A stretch of DNA of 64,000 nt from Planococcus sp. MER TA 32b (GCA_023715185.1 JAMCAN010000001.1:62001-126000), one strand, 5' to 3'; counted from the stretch's first letter, positions 26,457-36,206 are shown. Notes: generated from the sequence alone by a model not told the origin. Numbers and translations are program-made.

Positions 26457-27665
26457 ATGAAAAATTTAGCCGGGATGAAACGATCACGTTTCGTTATACT
26501 TTTGGGCGCGTTGACAGCCATGATTCCTTTTACCATCGATATGTATCTTCCGGCGTTTCCGACTTTGGCAGAGGTGTACCATACCAATGCGTCGGCAGTG
26601 CAGCTCAGTTTGACCGCCTGTCTCCTTGGACTCGCATTCGGTCAATTGGTGACGGGGCCGCTCAGTGATTCACTGGGCCGTAAAAAGCCATTGATCATTT
26701 TTTTGATAGCTTATGCCATTGCTTCAGTCGCCTGTATCTTTGCCCCGAACATATACATATTCATCGGATTGCGCTTTGTGCAAGGCTTTGCAGCTTCTGC
26801 CGGGCTCGTTATTTCCCGGGCAATAGTGCGGGATGTCAGCAGCGGATCGGAATTGACCCGCCTGTTTGCCTTATTGATGGTCGTCAATAACCTCGTGCCG
26901 CTGCTCGCTCCATCAGTGGGGAGTACGGTTCTCTTGTTTGCCGATTGGAAAGGGATCTTCCTGATTCTCAGTTTGCTGGGGCTCATTCTTTTATTCGTGA
27001 GCGCTTGGCGATTGGAAGAAACCTTGCCGCCGGAAAGAAGGGTGCCGGGCAATCTGACGGAAACCATCAGCAATTTCAGCATCATCATCAAAAATCGGAA
27101 ATTCACCGGTTATGCATTGGCGCAGGGGCTGTTGATCGGCGGCGTATTTGCCTATGTGGCCGGAACTCCGTTCATCTACCAGAACATCTACGGCGTTTCG
27201 CCGCAGGTCTTCAGTATCCTGTTTGGAATGAACGGCATCGGCCTGATTTTCGGCAGTTATGCCGTCGGCCGCTTCAGCTACGTCTGGCCGGAGAAGAAAT
27301 TCCTTGAAGTCGCGTTGTATACGGCAACTGCCGCAGGTGCTTTCCTGCTTGCTGTCGTGCTGGTCGATGGGCCGCTTTGGGCTGTCGTCATTCCGATTTT
27401 CTTCTTTGTCACAGCAATCGGAGTTGTCGGCACCGCTTCCTTCACTTTGGCGATGGAAGAACAAAGCCGTGTGGCGGGCAGCGCCTCTGCGTTGCTCGGG
27501 CTTCTGCCGTTCGTACTTGGCGCAATCGCAGCGCCTTTAGTTGGCGCGGGTGGAGAAGATACCGCCGTGCCATTGGGTTTGATCATCTTCACCATGTGTC
27601 TGCTGGCGCTTCTTGCCTATCTGTTCCTTGTAAAACGCCTGGATCATAAAGTGAATGCGAATTAA
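26457..27665 (+). CDS. Bcr/CflA-type multidrug efflux MFS transporter
   Basis: The protein of 402 residues has twelve predicted spans. The N-terminus FVILLGALTAMIPFTIDMYLPAFP is the family hallmark, with GPLSDSLGRKKPLI as the MFS loop 2-3 motif and RAIVRDVSSG in helix 4-5. Family members export chloramphenicol, bicyclomycin or sulfonamides by proton antiport; the real substrate is unknown. It is monocistronic with a strong terminator. Confidence 0.9.
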   Translation: MKNLAGMKRSRFVILLGALTAMIPFTIDMYLPAFPTLAEVYHTNASAVQLSLTACLLGLAFGQLVTGPLSDSLGRKKPLIIFLIAYAIASVACIFAPNIYIFIGLRFVQGFAASAGLVISRAIVRDVSSGSELTRLFALLMVVNNLVPLLAPSVGSTVLLFADWKGIFLILSLLGLILLFVSAWRLEETLPPERRVPGNLTETISNFSIIIKNRKFTGYALAQGLLIGGVFAYVAGTPFIYQNIYGVSPQVFSILFGMNGIGLIFGSYAVGRFSYVWPEKKFLEVALYTATAAGAFLLAVVLVDGPLWAVVIPIFFFVTAIGVVGTASFTLAMEEQSRVAGSASALLGLLPFVLGAIAAPLVGAGGEDTAVPLGLIIFTMCLLALLAYLFLVKRLDHKVNAN

Positions 27666-27687
27666 ATAAAAATGGAAAATATACCCT

Positions 27688-27724
27688 TGCAGCTGTCGAA
27701 TCTATTCGGCAGCTGTTTTTTATT
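27688..27724 (+). terminator. Terminator after the Bcr/CflA gene
   Basis: CAGCTGTCGAA, loop, TTCGGCAGCTG, then TTTTTT. Confidence 0.9.
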
Positions 27725-27799
27725 AATCTAAAACGAACTCCCAATTTCAACCAATCGGATGTTAAGATAAAAGTAATACATAATTAATGGGGTGTTCAG

Positions 27800-28606
27800 A
27801 TGGATTCAGCAAACGGATCAATTTTATCCATACAGGATTTAACGATGAGCTACGGAGGGAAACAGGTGCTGAACGGCATCAATCTGGAAGTGCAAAAAGG
27901 GCAGATTATCGGCTATATCGGTCCGAACGGTGCCGGCAAAAGTACGACAGTAAAAATCATGCTCGGCCTGATCGAGGATTATAAAGGGAAAGTTGTGATT
28001 TTCGGCCAGGACATTTCAACAGGCGACCCTTCCTATAAACGCCGCATCGGCTACGTGCCGGAAAATGCGGAAGCCTACGACAACCTGACAGCGATGGAAT
28101 ATCTCGTCTTTATCGGCGAACTTTATGGTTTGGATCAGGCATTTGCACAAGGGAAAGCGGAAAGCCTGCTGCAGCAATTCGATCTGATCGATGTCCGCCA
28201 TGCGCGCCTGTCTTCCTTTTCAAAAGGAATGAAGCAGAAGGTGCTGATCATTTCGAGCCTCCTGCACAATCCGGACCTGCTGTTTTGGGATGAGCCGCTG
28301 AGCGGACTTGATGCCAACAGCATGATGGTCATCCAGGAAATCCTGTCGCAGCTGGCGAAAGAAGGAAAGACCATCTTTTATTCGTCGCATATCATGGATC
28401 TGGTCGAAAAGATCAGCAATCGAATCGTCCTGCTGGTGAACGGCAAAGTCGTGGCGGACGGCAGTTTCGAGGAATTGCAGGAACAGAGCGAGGAAGGTTC
28501 GTTATCGGGAATCTTCAACCAATTGACCGGCTTTACCGAGCATCGTGAAAAGGCGGCACATTTTGTTTCTGTCGTACGAGGAGACCATGACGATGCGGGA
28601 GTTTAA
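27800..28606 (+). CDS. ABC transporter ATP-binding protein
   Basis: The nucleotide-binding domain is complete: Walker A GYIGPNGAGKSTT, Q-loop YVPENAEAYDNLT, signature SSFSKGMKQKVLI, Walker B LLFWDEPLSGLD and H-loop IFYSSH. The FSKGMKQK form of the signature is typical of ABC-2 and EcsA-like exporters. It overlaps the permease gene by 20 nt, so the two form one exporter. ATG 27800 follows GGGTGTT, a weak site. Substrate unknown. Confidence 0.9.
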   Translation: MDSANGSILSIQDLTMSYGGKQVLNGINLEVQKGQIIGYIGPNGAGKSTTVKIMLGLIEDYKGKVVIFGQDISTGDPSYKRRIGYVPENAEAYDNLTAMEYLVFIGELYGLDQAFAQGKAESLLQQFDLIDVRHARLSSFSKGMKQKVLIISSLLHNPDLLFWDEPLSGLDANSMMVIQEILSQLAKEGKTIFYSSHIMDLVEKISNRIVLLVNGKVVADGSFEELQEQSEEGSLSGIFNQLTGFTEHREKAAHFVSVVRGDHDDAGV

Positions 28607-30260
28607 ATCACTCAAATTCATCGCCTTGTTCAAGGGGCTGTTCCGTCGGTTCGGCGTCGATTACGAAGTCATGATGCTGATCTTGCGGATCAAACTGACG
28701 ATGGACGAACGCCGCGTGCCAACGGTTTTCAATGAAATGGGCAAGAAGAAGGAAGGCAATCAATTCCTGAAATCACTCTGGATCTATGGCATCTACAGTT
28801 TGCTGTTGCTGCCTTTCCTGTTCATCGGTGAAAATTACATTTTCCAGATGAGCATCATGTTCGGCATGATCTTGTTTATCCTGATGACTTCCATGATCGC
28901 CGATTTCACATCGGTCCTGCTGGATGTCCGGGATAAGAATGTGCTGCAGACGAAACCGGTCGATAAAAAAACGATAACGGTTGCCAAGACGATCCATATC
29001 ATGATTTACATGAGCTTTGTAACCGGTGCATTTGTGGCCTTGCCGTTGTTCGTGGGTTTATACCGGCACGGACCGTTATTCTCTTTGGTCTTCCTGGTGG
29101 AAATCATATTGGCGATGCTGTTGGTTGTCGTGCTGACCTCGCTGCTTTACCTGTTTGTGCTCCGCTATTTCGATGGCGAGCGTTTGAAAGACATCATCAA
29201 TTACGTTCAAATCCTGCTTTCCGTGGGACTTGTAGTCGGTTATCAAGTGCTCATCCGTGCATTTGAATTCTCCGATCTCAATATAAATTACTCGTTCAGC
29301 TGGTGGCATTTCCTGATTCCGCCGATCTGGTACGGAGCGCCGTTTGAGATGGTCCTGAACGGCAATACAGCCTGGCACATGATTGCGTTTACTGTCCTTG
29401 CTGTCCTGGTGCCGATTGTCGCAATTTTTGTCTACAGCCGGTTGATGCCATCCTTTGAACGCAATCTCGAAAAAATGCTGAGCGATACAAAAAGCCGCAG
29501 GCCGGGCCCGCACTTGCTCGACGGATTCTGGGCCAAGCTTTTGTGCCGCAGCAAGGAAGAACAAGTTTTCTTCCGCTTTTCAGCGTTAATGATGAAAAAG
29601 GAAAGAGAGTTCAAGCTGAAAACTTTTCCAAATCTTGCGATGTCTTTGATTTTCCCGTTTTTATTCATATTCAATGAATTGCGGATCCGCAGCCTCGCCG
29701 ATATTTCGGAAGGCAATATGTTTTTGTTCATCTATTTCTGCAATATCATGATTCCGGGAACGATTTTCATGCTGAAATTCTCAGGCAGCTACAAAGGCGG
29801 CTGGATTTTCAGGGCGGCGCCGATTGAGCGTGAGTCAGCGGCTTTCAGCGCGGCCATCAAAGCGTTTCTCACCAAACTGTATTTTCCTATATTTCTGGTG
29901 GTCGGCATTGCGTATATCTTCATCTTTTCGGCACGCATCCTGCCGGACCTTGGCGTGGTGCTGCTGAGCGCGATTCTGCACTCACTGATTACCTATCGAA
30001 TAATGAAAGACGAAGACTTTCCGTATACCAGGTCATTCGAATTCGCACAAGATCCCGGTTCTGCACGGATGATCTTGCTGACGTTCATCCTCGGCGCATT
30101 CCTCGGCGTCCATTTCATCGCGAGGGCGATCGACTATGGCATTTACGTCTATTTGGTGCTGCTGATTGTGGCGGTTTTCGTCGGGTGGCGCAAGACATTT
30201 CCGGAGGACCGGAAAGTGGATGATGTGAAAGGAACTTCCAAAGCGGAAGTGGAGATGTAG
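28587..30260 (+). CDS. ABC exporter permease, large membrane subunit
   Basis: The 557-residue polytopic protein (about ten to twelve spans) includes an N-terminal soluble stretch with KLTMDERRVPTVFNEMG and a central loop with FERNLEKMLSDTKSRR. It partners the ATPase encoded immediately upstream, with overlapping genes. ATG 28587 is preferred (CGAGGAG just upstream). I cannot assign the substrate; the size exceeds EcsB, so it is not simply EcsB. Confidence 0.78.
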   Translation: MTMREFKSLKFIALFKGLFRRFGVDYEVMMLILRIKLTMDERRVPTVFNEMGKKKEGNQFLKSLWIYGIYSLLLLPFLFIGENYIFQMSIMFGMILFILMTSMIADFTSVLLDVRDKNVLQTKPVDKKTITVAKTIHIMIYMSFVTGAFVALPLFVGLYRHGPLFSLVFLVEIILAMLLVVVLTSLLYLFVLRYFDGERLKDIINYVQILLSVGLVVGYQVLIRAFEFSDLNINYSFSWWHFLIPPIWYGAPFEMVLNGNTAWHMIAFTVLAVLVPIVAIFVYSRLMPSFERNLEKMLSDTKSRRPGPHLLDGFWAKLLCRSKEEQVFFRFSALMMKKEREFKLKTFPNLAMSLIFPFLFIFNELRIRSLADISEGNMFLFIYFCNIMIPGTIFMLKFSGSYKGGWIFRAAPIERESAAFSAAIKAFLTKLYFPIFLVVGIAYIFIFSARILPDLGVVLLSAILHSLITYRIMKDEDFPYTRSFEFAQDPGSARMILLTFILGAFLGVHFIARAIDYGIYVYLVLLIVAVFVGWRKTFPEDRKVDDVKGTSKAEVEM

Positions 30261-30263
30261 GGA

Positions 30264-30303
30264 AACACCTCACTGGAGCGAGTGCTTCTGTGGGGTGTTT
30301 TTA
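30264..30303 (+). terminator. Terminator of the ABC exporter operon
   Basis: AACACCTCAC pairs with GTGGGGTGTT, then TTTT. Confidence 0.8.
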
Positions 30304-30369
30304 TGGAGAGGGTTAAGTTTGTGGTGGTAATATTATACAATAAAATCGGTGTTAAATTGAAATGAGGAA

Positions 30370-30484
30370 TTGGAAAGTATTTCGGGTAAATTGGAAAGTA
30401 TTCCAGCCATTTTGGAAAGTATTTGAGCCAAACTGGAAAGTATTTAAGGCGATTTGGAAAGTAAGTCCAAATATTGGAAAATAG
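30370..30484 (+). repeat. Phased array, core TGGAAAGTATTT (5 units plus partial)
   Basis: Cores begin at 30371, 30392, 30413, 30434 and 30455, exactly 21 nt apart, with a partial TTGGAAAAT near 30475. Spacers of about 10 nt are all different. The frame from ATG 30362 to TAG 30482 happens to read as five WKV-containing heptads, but there is no ribosome binding site. The rest of 30485-30630 shows no gene. Confidence 0.85.
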
Positions 30485-30630
30485 AGTTTTGATTTTTCAT
30501 AGCTTGATGCATTAAATCTCGCTCTCAATGCGTAATGGACAGTTCTTTCATGGTTAACAGACAGTATATCCGTAAAATGGAAATTTCACTTCTCTCAAGC
30601 TCTATTCGAAAAATATGCATAACAAAAATA

Positions 30631-30680
30631 AAGCAAGAAACTCCAGTTAGATGAACTGAAGTTTCTTGCTTTTCTCTTTA
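30631..30680 (-). terminator. Terminator for the small membrane protein gene
   Basis: AAGCAAGAAACTCCAGTT pairs with AACTGAAGTTTCTTGCTT; the minus-strand exit is T-rich. Confidence 0.88.
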
Positions 30681-30703
30681 TCAATTTGATCAACAGCTGC
30701 AGC

Positions 30704-31174
30704 TCAATTTTCTGCTGGCACTGTTAAAGCATTCGTTCTTATCAATTCTCCTATATTATAGCCGAGCCACACCCCGATAAATGGGTAGGCAGTTGAAGAG
30801 AAAGCTATTCCTGAATTATTAAAGTCCACCGTAAATATGAGTACTGTAACAAAAACTGTCAGAGCAAGTACGAAGGCTGCTTCCAAAATTTTTCGCCGTT
30901 TCCAGCGTTTCTTTCCCAAACGGGCTTTATCAAATTCCTGCAGCCGTTTGCTTGTCTTCGTACCGATAAACCTTCCTGTCTTAAAGTTGTACAATATGAT
31001 AGCTGCTACTATCAATACAAGCAGGTAAAAAACTCCGATGAAGAGATAGAGCTGGCCAAATTCCACAAAATAATTCAGCAATACGAATAGCAGGAGCATC
31101 GCAAGATTGTATTGGAGTAACTGTTTCACTTTAAGGCGCTTGACTTCCCGCAAATCCCATTGTGTTCCTTCCAT
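30704..31174 (-). CDS. Predicted four-span membrane protein, unknown
   Basis: The 156 residues carry two hydrophobic helices near 20-62, a basic cytoplasmic loop RFIGTKTSKRLQEFDKARLGKKRWKRRK and two further helices (about 100-140). No family recognised. A GGGGAG site lies just before ATG 31174, and the gene has its own terminator, so it looks genuine and monocistronic. Confidence 0.65.
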   Translation of the reverse strand: MEGTQWDLREVKRLKVKQLLQYNLAMLLLFVLLNYFVEFGQLYLFIGVFYLLVLIVAAIILYNFKTGRFIGTKTSKRLQEFDKARLGKKRWKRRKILEAAFVLALTVFVTVLIFTVDFNNSGIAFSSTAYPFIGVWLGYNIGELIRTNALTVPAEN

Positions 31175-31283
31175 TTTATCTCCCCTTTAAATCCAACCGT
31201 TTATTTATCTCATCTATATACCTATAAACTGACTGTAACATAAATTTTCACACTATTTTTGGAAGAAATGGATTTTAACAACG

Positions 31284-31320
31284 AAAGCCCGGACAAAGTT
31301 TCAGTCCGGACTTTTTTTCA
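31284..31320. terminator. Terminator after the VOC-family gene
   Basis: GCCCGGAC pairs with GTCCGGAC, with T-rich exits on both strands. Confidence 0.75.
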
Positions 31321-31323
31321 ATC

Positions 31324-31707
31324 TTAAGAAGAAATCTTATCACTCGTCAGAGCATGCGTATTTCCTTCGGTGTCTTCAAAGAACGCCATCCACGTTTCAG
31401 CGGCACCATTTTTGACGACACAATGGGGAGGGCCGCTGAATTTGACGCCGCGCGCTTGAAAGTCTGTATAGCTTCGGTCAATATCTTCGACTTCGAAATA
31501 AATGACCGAACTGGCATGGGCGAATTGCTCTTTTTCCGGCAGGCTCAGCATCAGGCGCAAGCCGTCGCAGTCGAAGAACGCCATCGTATCTGTGTTGTAC
31601 AGGAGGGATAGTCCCAATTGTTCTTTGTAAAATTCGGTCGCCCGTGTAATATCTTTCACTGGCACGCCGATTTGATTGATCTTCTGGACAGCGGTTATAG
31701 TCATCAA
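31324..31707 (-). CDS. Glyoxalase/bleomycin-resistance (VOC) family protein
   Basis: The 127-residue protein has two beta-alpha-beta-beta-beta units: INQIGVPVKDITRATEFYKEQLGLSLLY and VIYFEVEDIDRSYTDFQARGV, ending with FFEDTEGNTHAL. This metal-binding fold covers dioxygenases, glyoxalase I and drug-binding proteins; the exact reaction cannot be inferred. The start lies 14 nt after the hydrolase gene stop in the same direction, so co-transcription is likely. Confidence 0.85.
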   Translation of the reverse strand: MMTITAVQKINQIGVPVKDITRATEFYKEQLGLSLLYNTDTMAFFDCDGLRLMLSLPEKEQFAHASSVIYFEVEDIDRSYTDFQARGVKFSGPPHCVVKNGAAETWMAFFEDTEGNTHALTSDKISS

Positions 31708-31720
31708 TATTGTCCCCCTT

Positions 31721-32362
31721 TCATAATGCCCCGATTTCGGCCATAATGTCTTTCATGATCTCGATGGAAGCGAGGGTCTTTCCGGGCATCTCCAGACTGT
31801 GTTCGGTGCCCGGCACCAATCGCAGCGTCATCTGCGGATTCGCTTCTAATTGATTCCAGCGTTCTGGAATGTAATTAGGATCTTCATCCCCAATAAAACC
31901 GAGTGCCCGGTTCGGGAGAGTCTGCATCGCGTCAAAAACATCCGGCCGTTTGACGAGCGGCGTCAGCCAGATGGCTTTTGCCTCGTGGAACAGCGGACGC
32001 TGCAATTCGGAAGCCAACGCGATGGTGCCGAGCGATTTGCCGATGAGGCAAAATTTCTTATAGGAAGATTCGGCAAGCACATGGTCGATGACCTTCGCCA
32101 CATCAAAACGGATGGCTTCACTCAATTCTTCCATTGTGAAGTCATCGTAAAATTCATCATTGTAACGATAATTCACATTCAATACGTCATAGCCTTTTTG
32201 CAAATAGATATCCGTCGCGTAATGGAACAGCGGTGCCTGGCTCGTGTACCCGGCGCCCGGCAGCATGACAGCGAGACGATCCGAAACTTCTTCCTGCCGA
32301 ATATGCAGATATTGAACAGCGTAACCTTTGTAGCCTTCGATAGACCCTTTGACCAATTTCAT
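31721..32362 (-). CDS. Alpha/beta hydrolase (dienelactone-hydrolase-like)
   Basis: The 213-residue protein shows LAVMLPGAGYTSQAPLFHY, VLNVNYRYND, the nucleophile elbow CLIGKSLGTIAL (Gly-Lys-Ser-Leu-Gly), the acid region GFIGDEDPNYIPE and the catalytic His in VPGTEHSLE. It is probably a soluble esterase or lipase-like enzyme of unknown substrate. ATG 32362 follows GGGGGAG. It precedes the VOC gene. Confidence 0.82.
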   Translation of the reverse strand: MKLVKGSIEGYKGYAVQYLHIRQEEVSDRLAVMLPGAGYTSQAPLFHYATDIYLQKGYDVLNVNYRYNDEFYDDFTMEELSEAIRFDVAKVIDHVLAESSYKKFCLIGKSLGTIALASELQRPLFHEAKAIWLTPLVKRPDVFDAMQTLPNRALGFIGDEDPNYIPERWNQLEANPQMTLRLVPGTEHSLEMPGKTLASIEIMKDIMAEIGAL

Positions 32363-32436
32363 CAGCAACTCCCCCTATTATTTCCAGTATAGCGAAATTT
32401 CGGAATTGCGGAACTGCAAATTGAAATAAAGGCATA

Positions 32437-32480
32437 TAAAAACGCCACATTGAAAGTATTCCACTTTCAATGTGGCGTCC
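32437..32480 (-). terminator. Terminator after the DUF4395 gene
   Basis: ACGCCACATTGAAAGT pairs perfectly with ACTTTCAATGTGGCGT; the minus-strand exit is T-rich. Confidence 0.9.
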
Positions 32481-32484
32481 AATT

Positions 32485-32895
32485 TTAATTCATCCGTGTG
32501 CGGTTGTGCTTCATCATCATCAACCGGTAGCGGATGGTGCAGCCGATGCAATAGCCCATCAGTGCAATACCGGCTGCTGCCATGACCATGATGGCGAAGA
32601 AATAAGCGGCTGCCGTAATTCCGGTGGAGAAGAAAATCAGCGATAACCCGAGGCAGACAGTCGCAATCCATTGATTGAACAATTGCTGATCGCGGTCTTC
32701 CTGGATATATTGATTAACCGGCTTCTTCAAAAGCGGTCTGGCGGCCATGATGACCGGATTCTTCTTCGTGATCAATGTATAGACACCTACTGCAAACGGC
32801 AGCAGGAGAATAGCTGGTGAAAAGATCAGTCCGGCGATAACGGACAATACGATAAAACTCTGATTTAGTTGGACAAGCGGTTTTGGAATCGTCAT
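32485..32895 (-). CDS. DUF4395-family membrane protein
   Basis: The 136 residues start MTIPKPLVQLNQSFIVLSV, a DUF4395 feature, with four spans and a conserved-looking YCIGCTIRYRL near the C-terminus containing a CxxC-like pair (YCIGC). In other genomes DUF4395 genes often sit with thioredoxin-like or DoxX genes, but not here. Function unknown. Confidence 0.75.
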   Translation of the reverse strand: MTIPKPLVQLNQSFIVLSVIAGLIFSPAILLLPFAVGVYTLITKKNPVIMAARPLLKKPVNQYIQEDRDQQLFNQWIATVCLGLSLIFFSTGITAAAYFFAIMVMAAAGIALMGYCIGCTIRYRLMMMKHNRTRMN

Positions 32896-32993
32896 AATCT
32901 GTCCCCTTTACTCTTTTGGTCATTATACCAAGTAACTTAATAGGAATAAAGGGAATAGGATTGGCGAATTGGTCTGCATCCGAAAGCTGGAGT

Positions 32994-33040
32994 CAAAAAA
33001 TCCCGGAGAGCCGAAGCGATGCGCTTCTTCCCCGGGATTC
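32994..33040 (-). terminator. Terminator of the mtnWXBD operon
   Basis: TCCCGG..CCGGGA with an inner GAAGCG..CGCTTC stem, followed on the minus strand by TTTTTTGA. Confidence 0.85.
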
Positions 33041-33063
33041 TGTTTCATTTAGTTAGAATGCTT

Positions 33064-33597
33064 TCAGCTTTGTACGCTTTCTTCCTGATAAACCGGCACC
33101 CATCCTTCAGTCGTCACGAAGATGCGCACTGCGACCACTTTGCGGTCATCGGCGAGCGTGAAGTAATGCGTAATGTTTTCCGGTACCGAAATCAAATCGC
33201 CCGGCGTCAGATGGACTTCGAAAAAGCGCTCGTCCTTGCCCTGGATGATGAAAACGCCGTGGCCGCTGACGATATAGCGGACTTCGTCGTCGGTATGGAT
33301 GTGCTTGCGCTGGAAGTTCTTCAATAATTCATCCAGTTTCGGGTTCGAATCGGAAAGGGAAATGACGTCAGCCGCTTTATAGCCGCGGCGCTCGGAAATG
33401 TCATCGATTTCCGCTTTGAACGCTTGCAGGATCTGTTCTTTCTCATCATCGCTCAAATCGAATTTTTCACGAAGCGGTTCCGGCAATTTATTGATGTCCC
33501 AGTGTTCATAGACAACTTCCTGCTGCTCCAAGAATGCTGCGACTTCGTTTTGCGCTTCGATTGTTTCGTCTGTACCTTGAATTTTGATGATTGCCAT
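33064..33597 (-). CDS. mtnD: Acireductone dioxygenase
   Basis: MtnD oxidises the acireductone of the methionine salvage cycle to the keto acid precursor of methionine plus formate (Fe form). The 177-residue cupin has the metal site HIHTDDEVRYIVSG (His-x-His..Glu) and the second His in PENITHYFTLAD. It is the last gene of mtnW-X-B-D, 25 nt after mtnB. GAGAGGAAG precedes the ATG. Confidence 0.96.
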   Translation of the reverse strand: MAIIKIQGTDETIEAQNEVAAFLEQQEVVYEHWDINKLPEPLREKFDLSDDEKEQILQAFKAEIDDISERRGYKAADVISLSDSNPKLDELLKNFQRKHIHTDDEVRYIVSGHGVFIIQGKDERFFEVHLTPGDLISVPENITHYFTLADDRKVVAVRIFVTTEGWVPVYQEESVQS

Positions 33598-33622
33598 TAA
33601 TAATCTTCCTCTCTGATTGGGT

Positions 33623-34252
33623 TTATTTTATTTGTAAAAGGGCCAATTGGTATTGAAATAAAAACTCGCTGGCCTCCAATAATTTCTTCGCTTCAAAAGC
33701 GTCTTTGCCCCATACGGTGATGCCGTGGTTGCGGATCAGCACGGCGCCTTTGTCGGCCGTCAGGTGTTCTTCGAAATCTTCCGCCAGCCGCGGGATATGA
33801 GCGTGGTTGGCGATGATCGGAATGGATAAGACGGCATCTTCATCCCATAAGCCGAATGCCTTGATGAGCTCCTGCCCTTTGAAATCGATTTTGCCGTCGC
33901 GTCCGTAATGTTCGGACAGGACGTTATTGGCTACGGTGTGGACGTGCAAACTGCAGCCTGCCCCGGTTTTATTATAGATGGCGCTGTGCAGCAACGTTTC
34001 AGCGGAAGGCTTAAGATGAGTGGCTTCGACCGGCTCGCCTGCCGCATCGACGAGGAGGAAATCCTCATCGGTCCGTTTGTATTTATCCTTGCCGCTTGCC
34101 GTGACCAGAAACTGGAGCGGCGCATCGCTTACTTTGATGGCGAGATTGCCGCTAGTGCCCATGAACCAGTCGCGCCCGGCAAGCACGTCCTTGACGTCTG
34201 CCAGCTCATTCCATTTTTTCTGTAACTCCGTCAATGTATGTTCTGTAGTCAT
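33623..34252 (-). CDS. mtnB: Methylthioribulose-1-phosphate dehydratase
   Basis: MtnB dehydrates methylthioribulose-1-phosphate to the diketone used by MtnW. The 209-residue class II aldolase-fold protein has the zinc ligands HVHT (His-x-His) and HGITVWG, plus [11 protein letters not shown] and [11 protein letters not shown]. The ATG overlaps the mtnX stop (ATGA). Confidence 0.95.
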   Translation of the reverse strand: MTTEHTLTELQKKWNELADVKDVLAGRDWFMGTSGNLAIKVSDAPLQFLVTASGKDKYKRTDEDFLLVDAAGEPVEATHLKPSAETLLHSAIYNKTGAGCSLHVHTVANNVLSEHYGRDGKIDFKGQELIKAFGLWDEDAVLSIPIIANHAHIPRLAEDFEEHLTADKGAVLIRNHGITVWGKDAFEAKKLLEASEFLFQYQLALLQIK

Positions 34253-34914
34253 GACCGCACACCCAATTTCGCATCGATAATTTCTGTAACGTCCCCGAAA
34301 TTCTCAAAAGGTTCGTAAGGGATGTTCAGTTCTTCGCATTTTTCAATTAGGAAATCGCGGGCAATGACCAGGTCGGCATATTTTGCCGCCTGCAGATCGG
34401 TGATCGAATCACCGATGACAATGCTCGTGCCGCCGTCTGCGAGCAGCTTCCGGATAATCGACGGCTTGCAGCAGCCGCAGCCTTGGCTCGCACATTCGCC
34501 GTCGCAGCCGTGCGGGAAATCGATGCGGATCTTGTCGCCCGAGAAATCCGCTTCGTTGCAATAAATGCCTTCGAATGGTCCGAACGGTTCGAGCAGCGGA
34601 TAGACGAAAAAGTCGATGCCGCCGCTGACAATATAAAGAGGGATGTTGTGTTCTCTCGTATAGGCGACGAAATCCGCAAAGCCTTCCCGGATCTCCGCCT
34701 GCTCGAGCACGTATTCGATGACTTCATCCTTTTTGGATGATGGCAATAAAGAAAACATCTTTTTAACACCTTCACGTATGGAGATGGTCTGAGCGAGAAT
34801 CTCGTCTTTGATCGGTTCCCAGCCCGGCGGATTGAAATGCTTCATGATGGCGATTAAATTATCGTTGGTTGTGATTGTGCCATCAAAATCACAAAAGATG
34901 ATTGGCTGTTTCAT
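34249..34914 (-). CDS. mtnX: 2-hydroxy-3-keto-5-methylthiopentenyl-1-phosphate phosphatase
   Basis: This HAD-superfamily phosphatase makes acireductone in methionine salvage. It has [13 protein letters not shown] (nucleophile Asp), IVSGGIDFF, and [13 protein letters not shown] cysteine-rich insert [15 protein letters not shown] is present and typical of MtnX. ATG 34914 is preferred (GGGGGT upstream) and overlaps the mtnW stop; the 221-residue length is normal. Confidence 0.95.
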   Translation of the reverse strand: MKQPIIFCDFDGTITTNDNLIAIMKHFNPPGWEPIKDEILAQTISIREGVKKMFSLLPSSKKDEVIEYVLEQAEIREGFADFVAYTREHNIPLYIVSGGIDFFVYPLLEPFGPFEGIYCNEADFSGDKIRIDFPHGCDGECASQGCGCCKPSIIRKLLADGGTSIVIGDSITDLQAAKYADLVIARDFLIEKCEELNIPYEPFENFGDVTEIIDAKLGVRS

Positions 34915-34916
34915 GA

Positions 34917-36131
34917 TTACCCCCATAATTCCAAAGCTGTTTTTAATTCTGGCTGCTGTTCACTGGCGTTTTCCAGTGTTTGATTCTGCAGGACGGCATC
35001 GACCGCCTGGCGGAATGCTTTGCCGCCGCCCGCCGCGCCGTCGGGGTGTCCGTGCACCCCGCCGCCTGCATTGATGATGCTGTCGATTCCGAAATCATCG
35101 ACGAGCAACGGCACGAGTCCCGGATGAATGCCGGCGGAAGGAACCGGAAACGCCGGTTTCAGCAGGCTTTCATTCGTTAACTGATTACCGAGTGCCAGCG
35201 CTGCGTCTTTCTCCATGGCAACACTGCCGTAAGGGGAGGGAAACAGCGAGAAGTCAGCACCGGCGCAGCGAGTCAATTTGCCGAGCGCGAGCGGCGCTGC
35301 GACACCGTAGAACGGAGAAGAAGTGAACGCGCCGCTGAACGCCGGATGCGCCATGAGCGGCAGAGCGATGTCATCATCTTCCGCCAGTTCCTGCAAAACA
35401 TCGAGTCCGTAAGCATGAACATTGAACAGCAATGCATCGGCGCCGAGTTCGCGGGCTTTTCGTGCTTTGTCGCGTAATTGCGATGTGCGCCCCGACAAGT
35501 TCACCGCGTAAAGCGTGCGGTGGCCGGTTTCGGCATAGACTTCGTGCAGAACTTGTTTTGCAGCGGTGATGCGCTGTTCAAAAGGCGTCAGCGGATTGTC
35601 GAACAGGATCTCGTCGTCTTTGACCAGGTCGACGCCGCCGAGCGCCTGCTGTCTGAGCTGCTCCGTTAAATAATCGATATCACGGCCGACCACGCCTTTG
35701 AAGATGCTCATGACGAGCGGGCGGCCGTGGACATCGAGCAATCCGCGGATGCCGTCGATGCCGAATCGCGGTCCCGGAAATTGTTGGAGCAGATCGTCTT
35801 CGAAATCGAGGTCCAATAATCTCACTTCACCGTCGAGCGACAGTTTGCCGAACACGGTGGTCAGAATCGCCGGCAGGTCCGCCGAGAAATTCGCGCTTGG
35901 ATAGGAAACCTTGATATGCGCTTTTATTGCATCGGGCTTGAGGGGGTGAGGGCTTTGTGGAAATTCATCCACCGACACGACAAGGCCTTTATGTTTTTTC
36001 AATTGCTCCTGCTCGAGAAGCGGCAAATCCGTCCATGATCCGATCGTGAGACCAAGCGCGATGCCTTCCGCTTTCTTCTCAAATGACCCCGCTTTGCCGT
36101 ATACCTGATAGCTCGCTGTCAGTCTGCTCAT
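34917..36131 (-). CDS. mtnW: 2,3-diketo-5-methylthiopentyl-1-phosphate enolase (RuBisCO-like)
   Basis: MtnW is the RuBisCO-like enolase of Bacillus-type methionine salvage. The carbamylated Lys lies in [15 protein letters not shown], with further landmarks [33 protein letters not shown] and the C-terminal [20 protein letters not shown] in the phosphate loop region. ATG 36131 follows AAGGAG by 8 nt; an in-frame GTG at 36140 is less likely. It is first in the operon behind a SAM-I riboswitch. Confidence 0.96.
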   Translation of the reverse strand: MSRLTASYQVYGKAGSFEKKAEGIALGLTIGSWTDLPLLEQEQLKKHKGLVVSVDEFPQSPHPLKPDAIKAHIKVSYPSANFSADLPAILTTVFGKLSLDGEVRLLDLDFEDDLLQQFPGPRFGIDGIRGLLDVHGRPLVMSIFKGVVGRDIDYLTEQLRQQALGGVDLVKDDEILFDNPLTPFEQRITAAKQVLHEVYAETGHRTLYAVNLSGRTSQLRDKARKARELGADALLFNVHAYGLDVLQELAEDDDIALPLMAHPAFSGAFTSSPFYGVAAPLALGKLTRCAGADFSLFPSPYGSVAMEKDAALALGNQLTNESLLKPAFPVPSAGIHPGLVPLLVDDFGIDSIINAGGGVHGHPDGAAGGGKAFRQAVDAVLQNQTLENASEQQPELKTALELWG

Positions 36132-36164
36132 ATGTGACACTCCTTAATTTCTTTTCCTGAAAAA

Positions 36165-36195
36165 TAAAAAACCTCTTCAAATAAGAAGAGGTTAA
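36165..36195 (-). terminator. SAM riboswitch terminator ahead of mtnW
   Basis: AACCTCTTC, loop, GAAGAGGTT, followed on the minus strand by TTTTTTATTTTT. Confidence 0.92.
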
Positions 36196-36206
36196 GGGCG
36201 TTAACG

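Noticed and set aside
30362..30484. 40-codon plus-strand frame of WKV heptads from ATG to TAG
   Set aside because: No ribosome binding site and the array at 36538 with the same core type does not keep frame; treated as array DNA.
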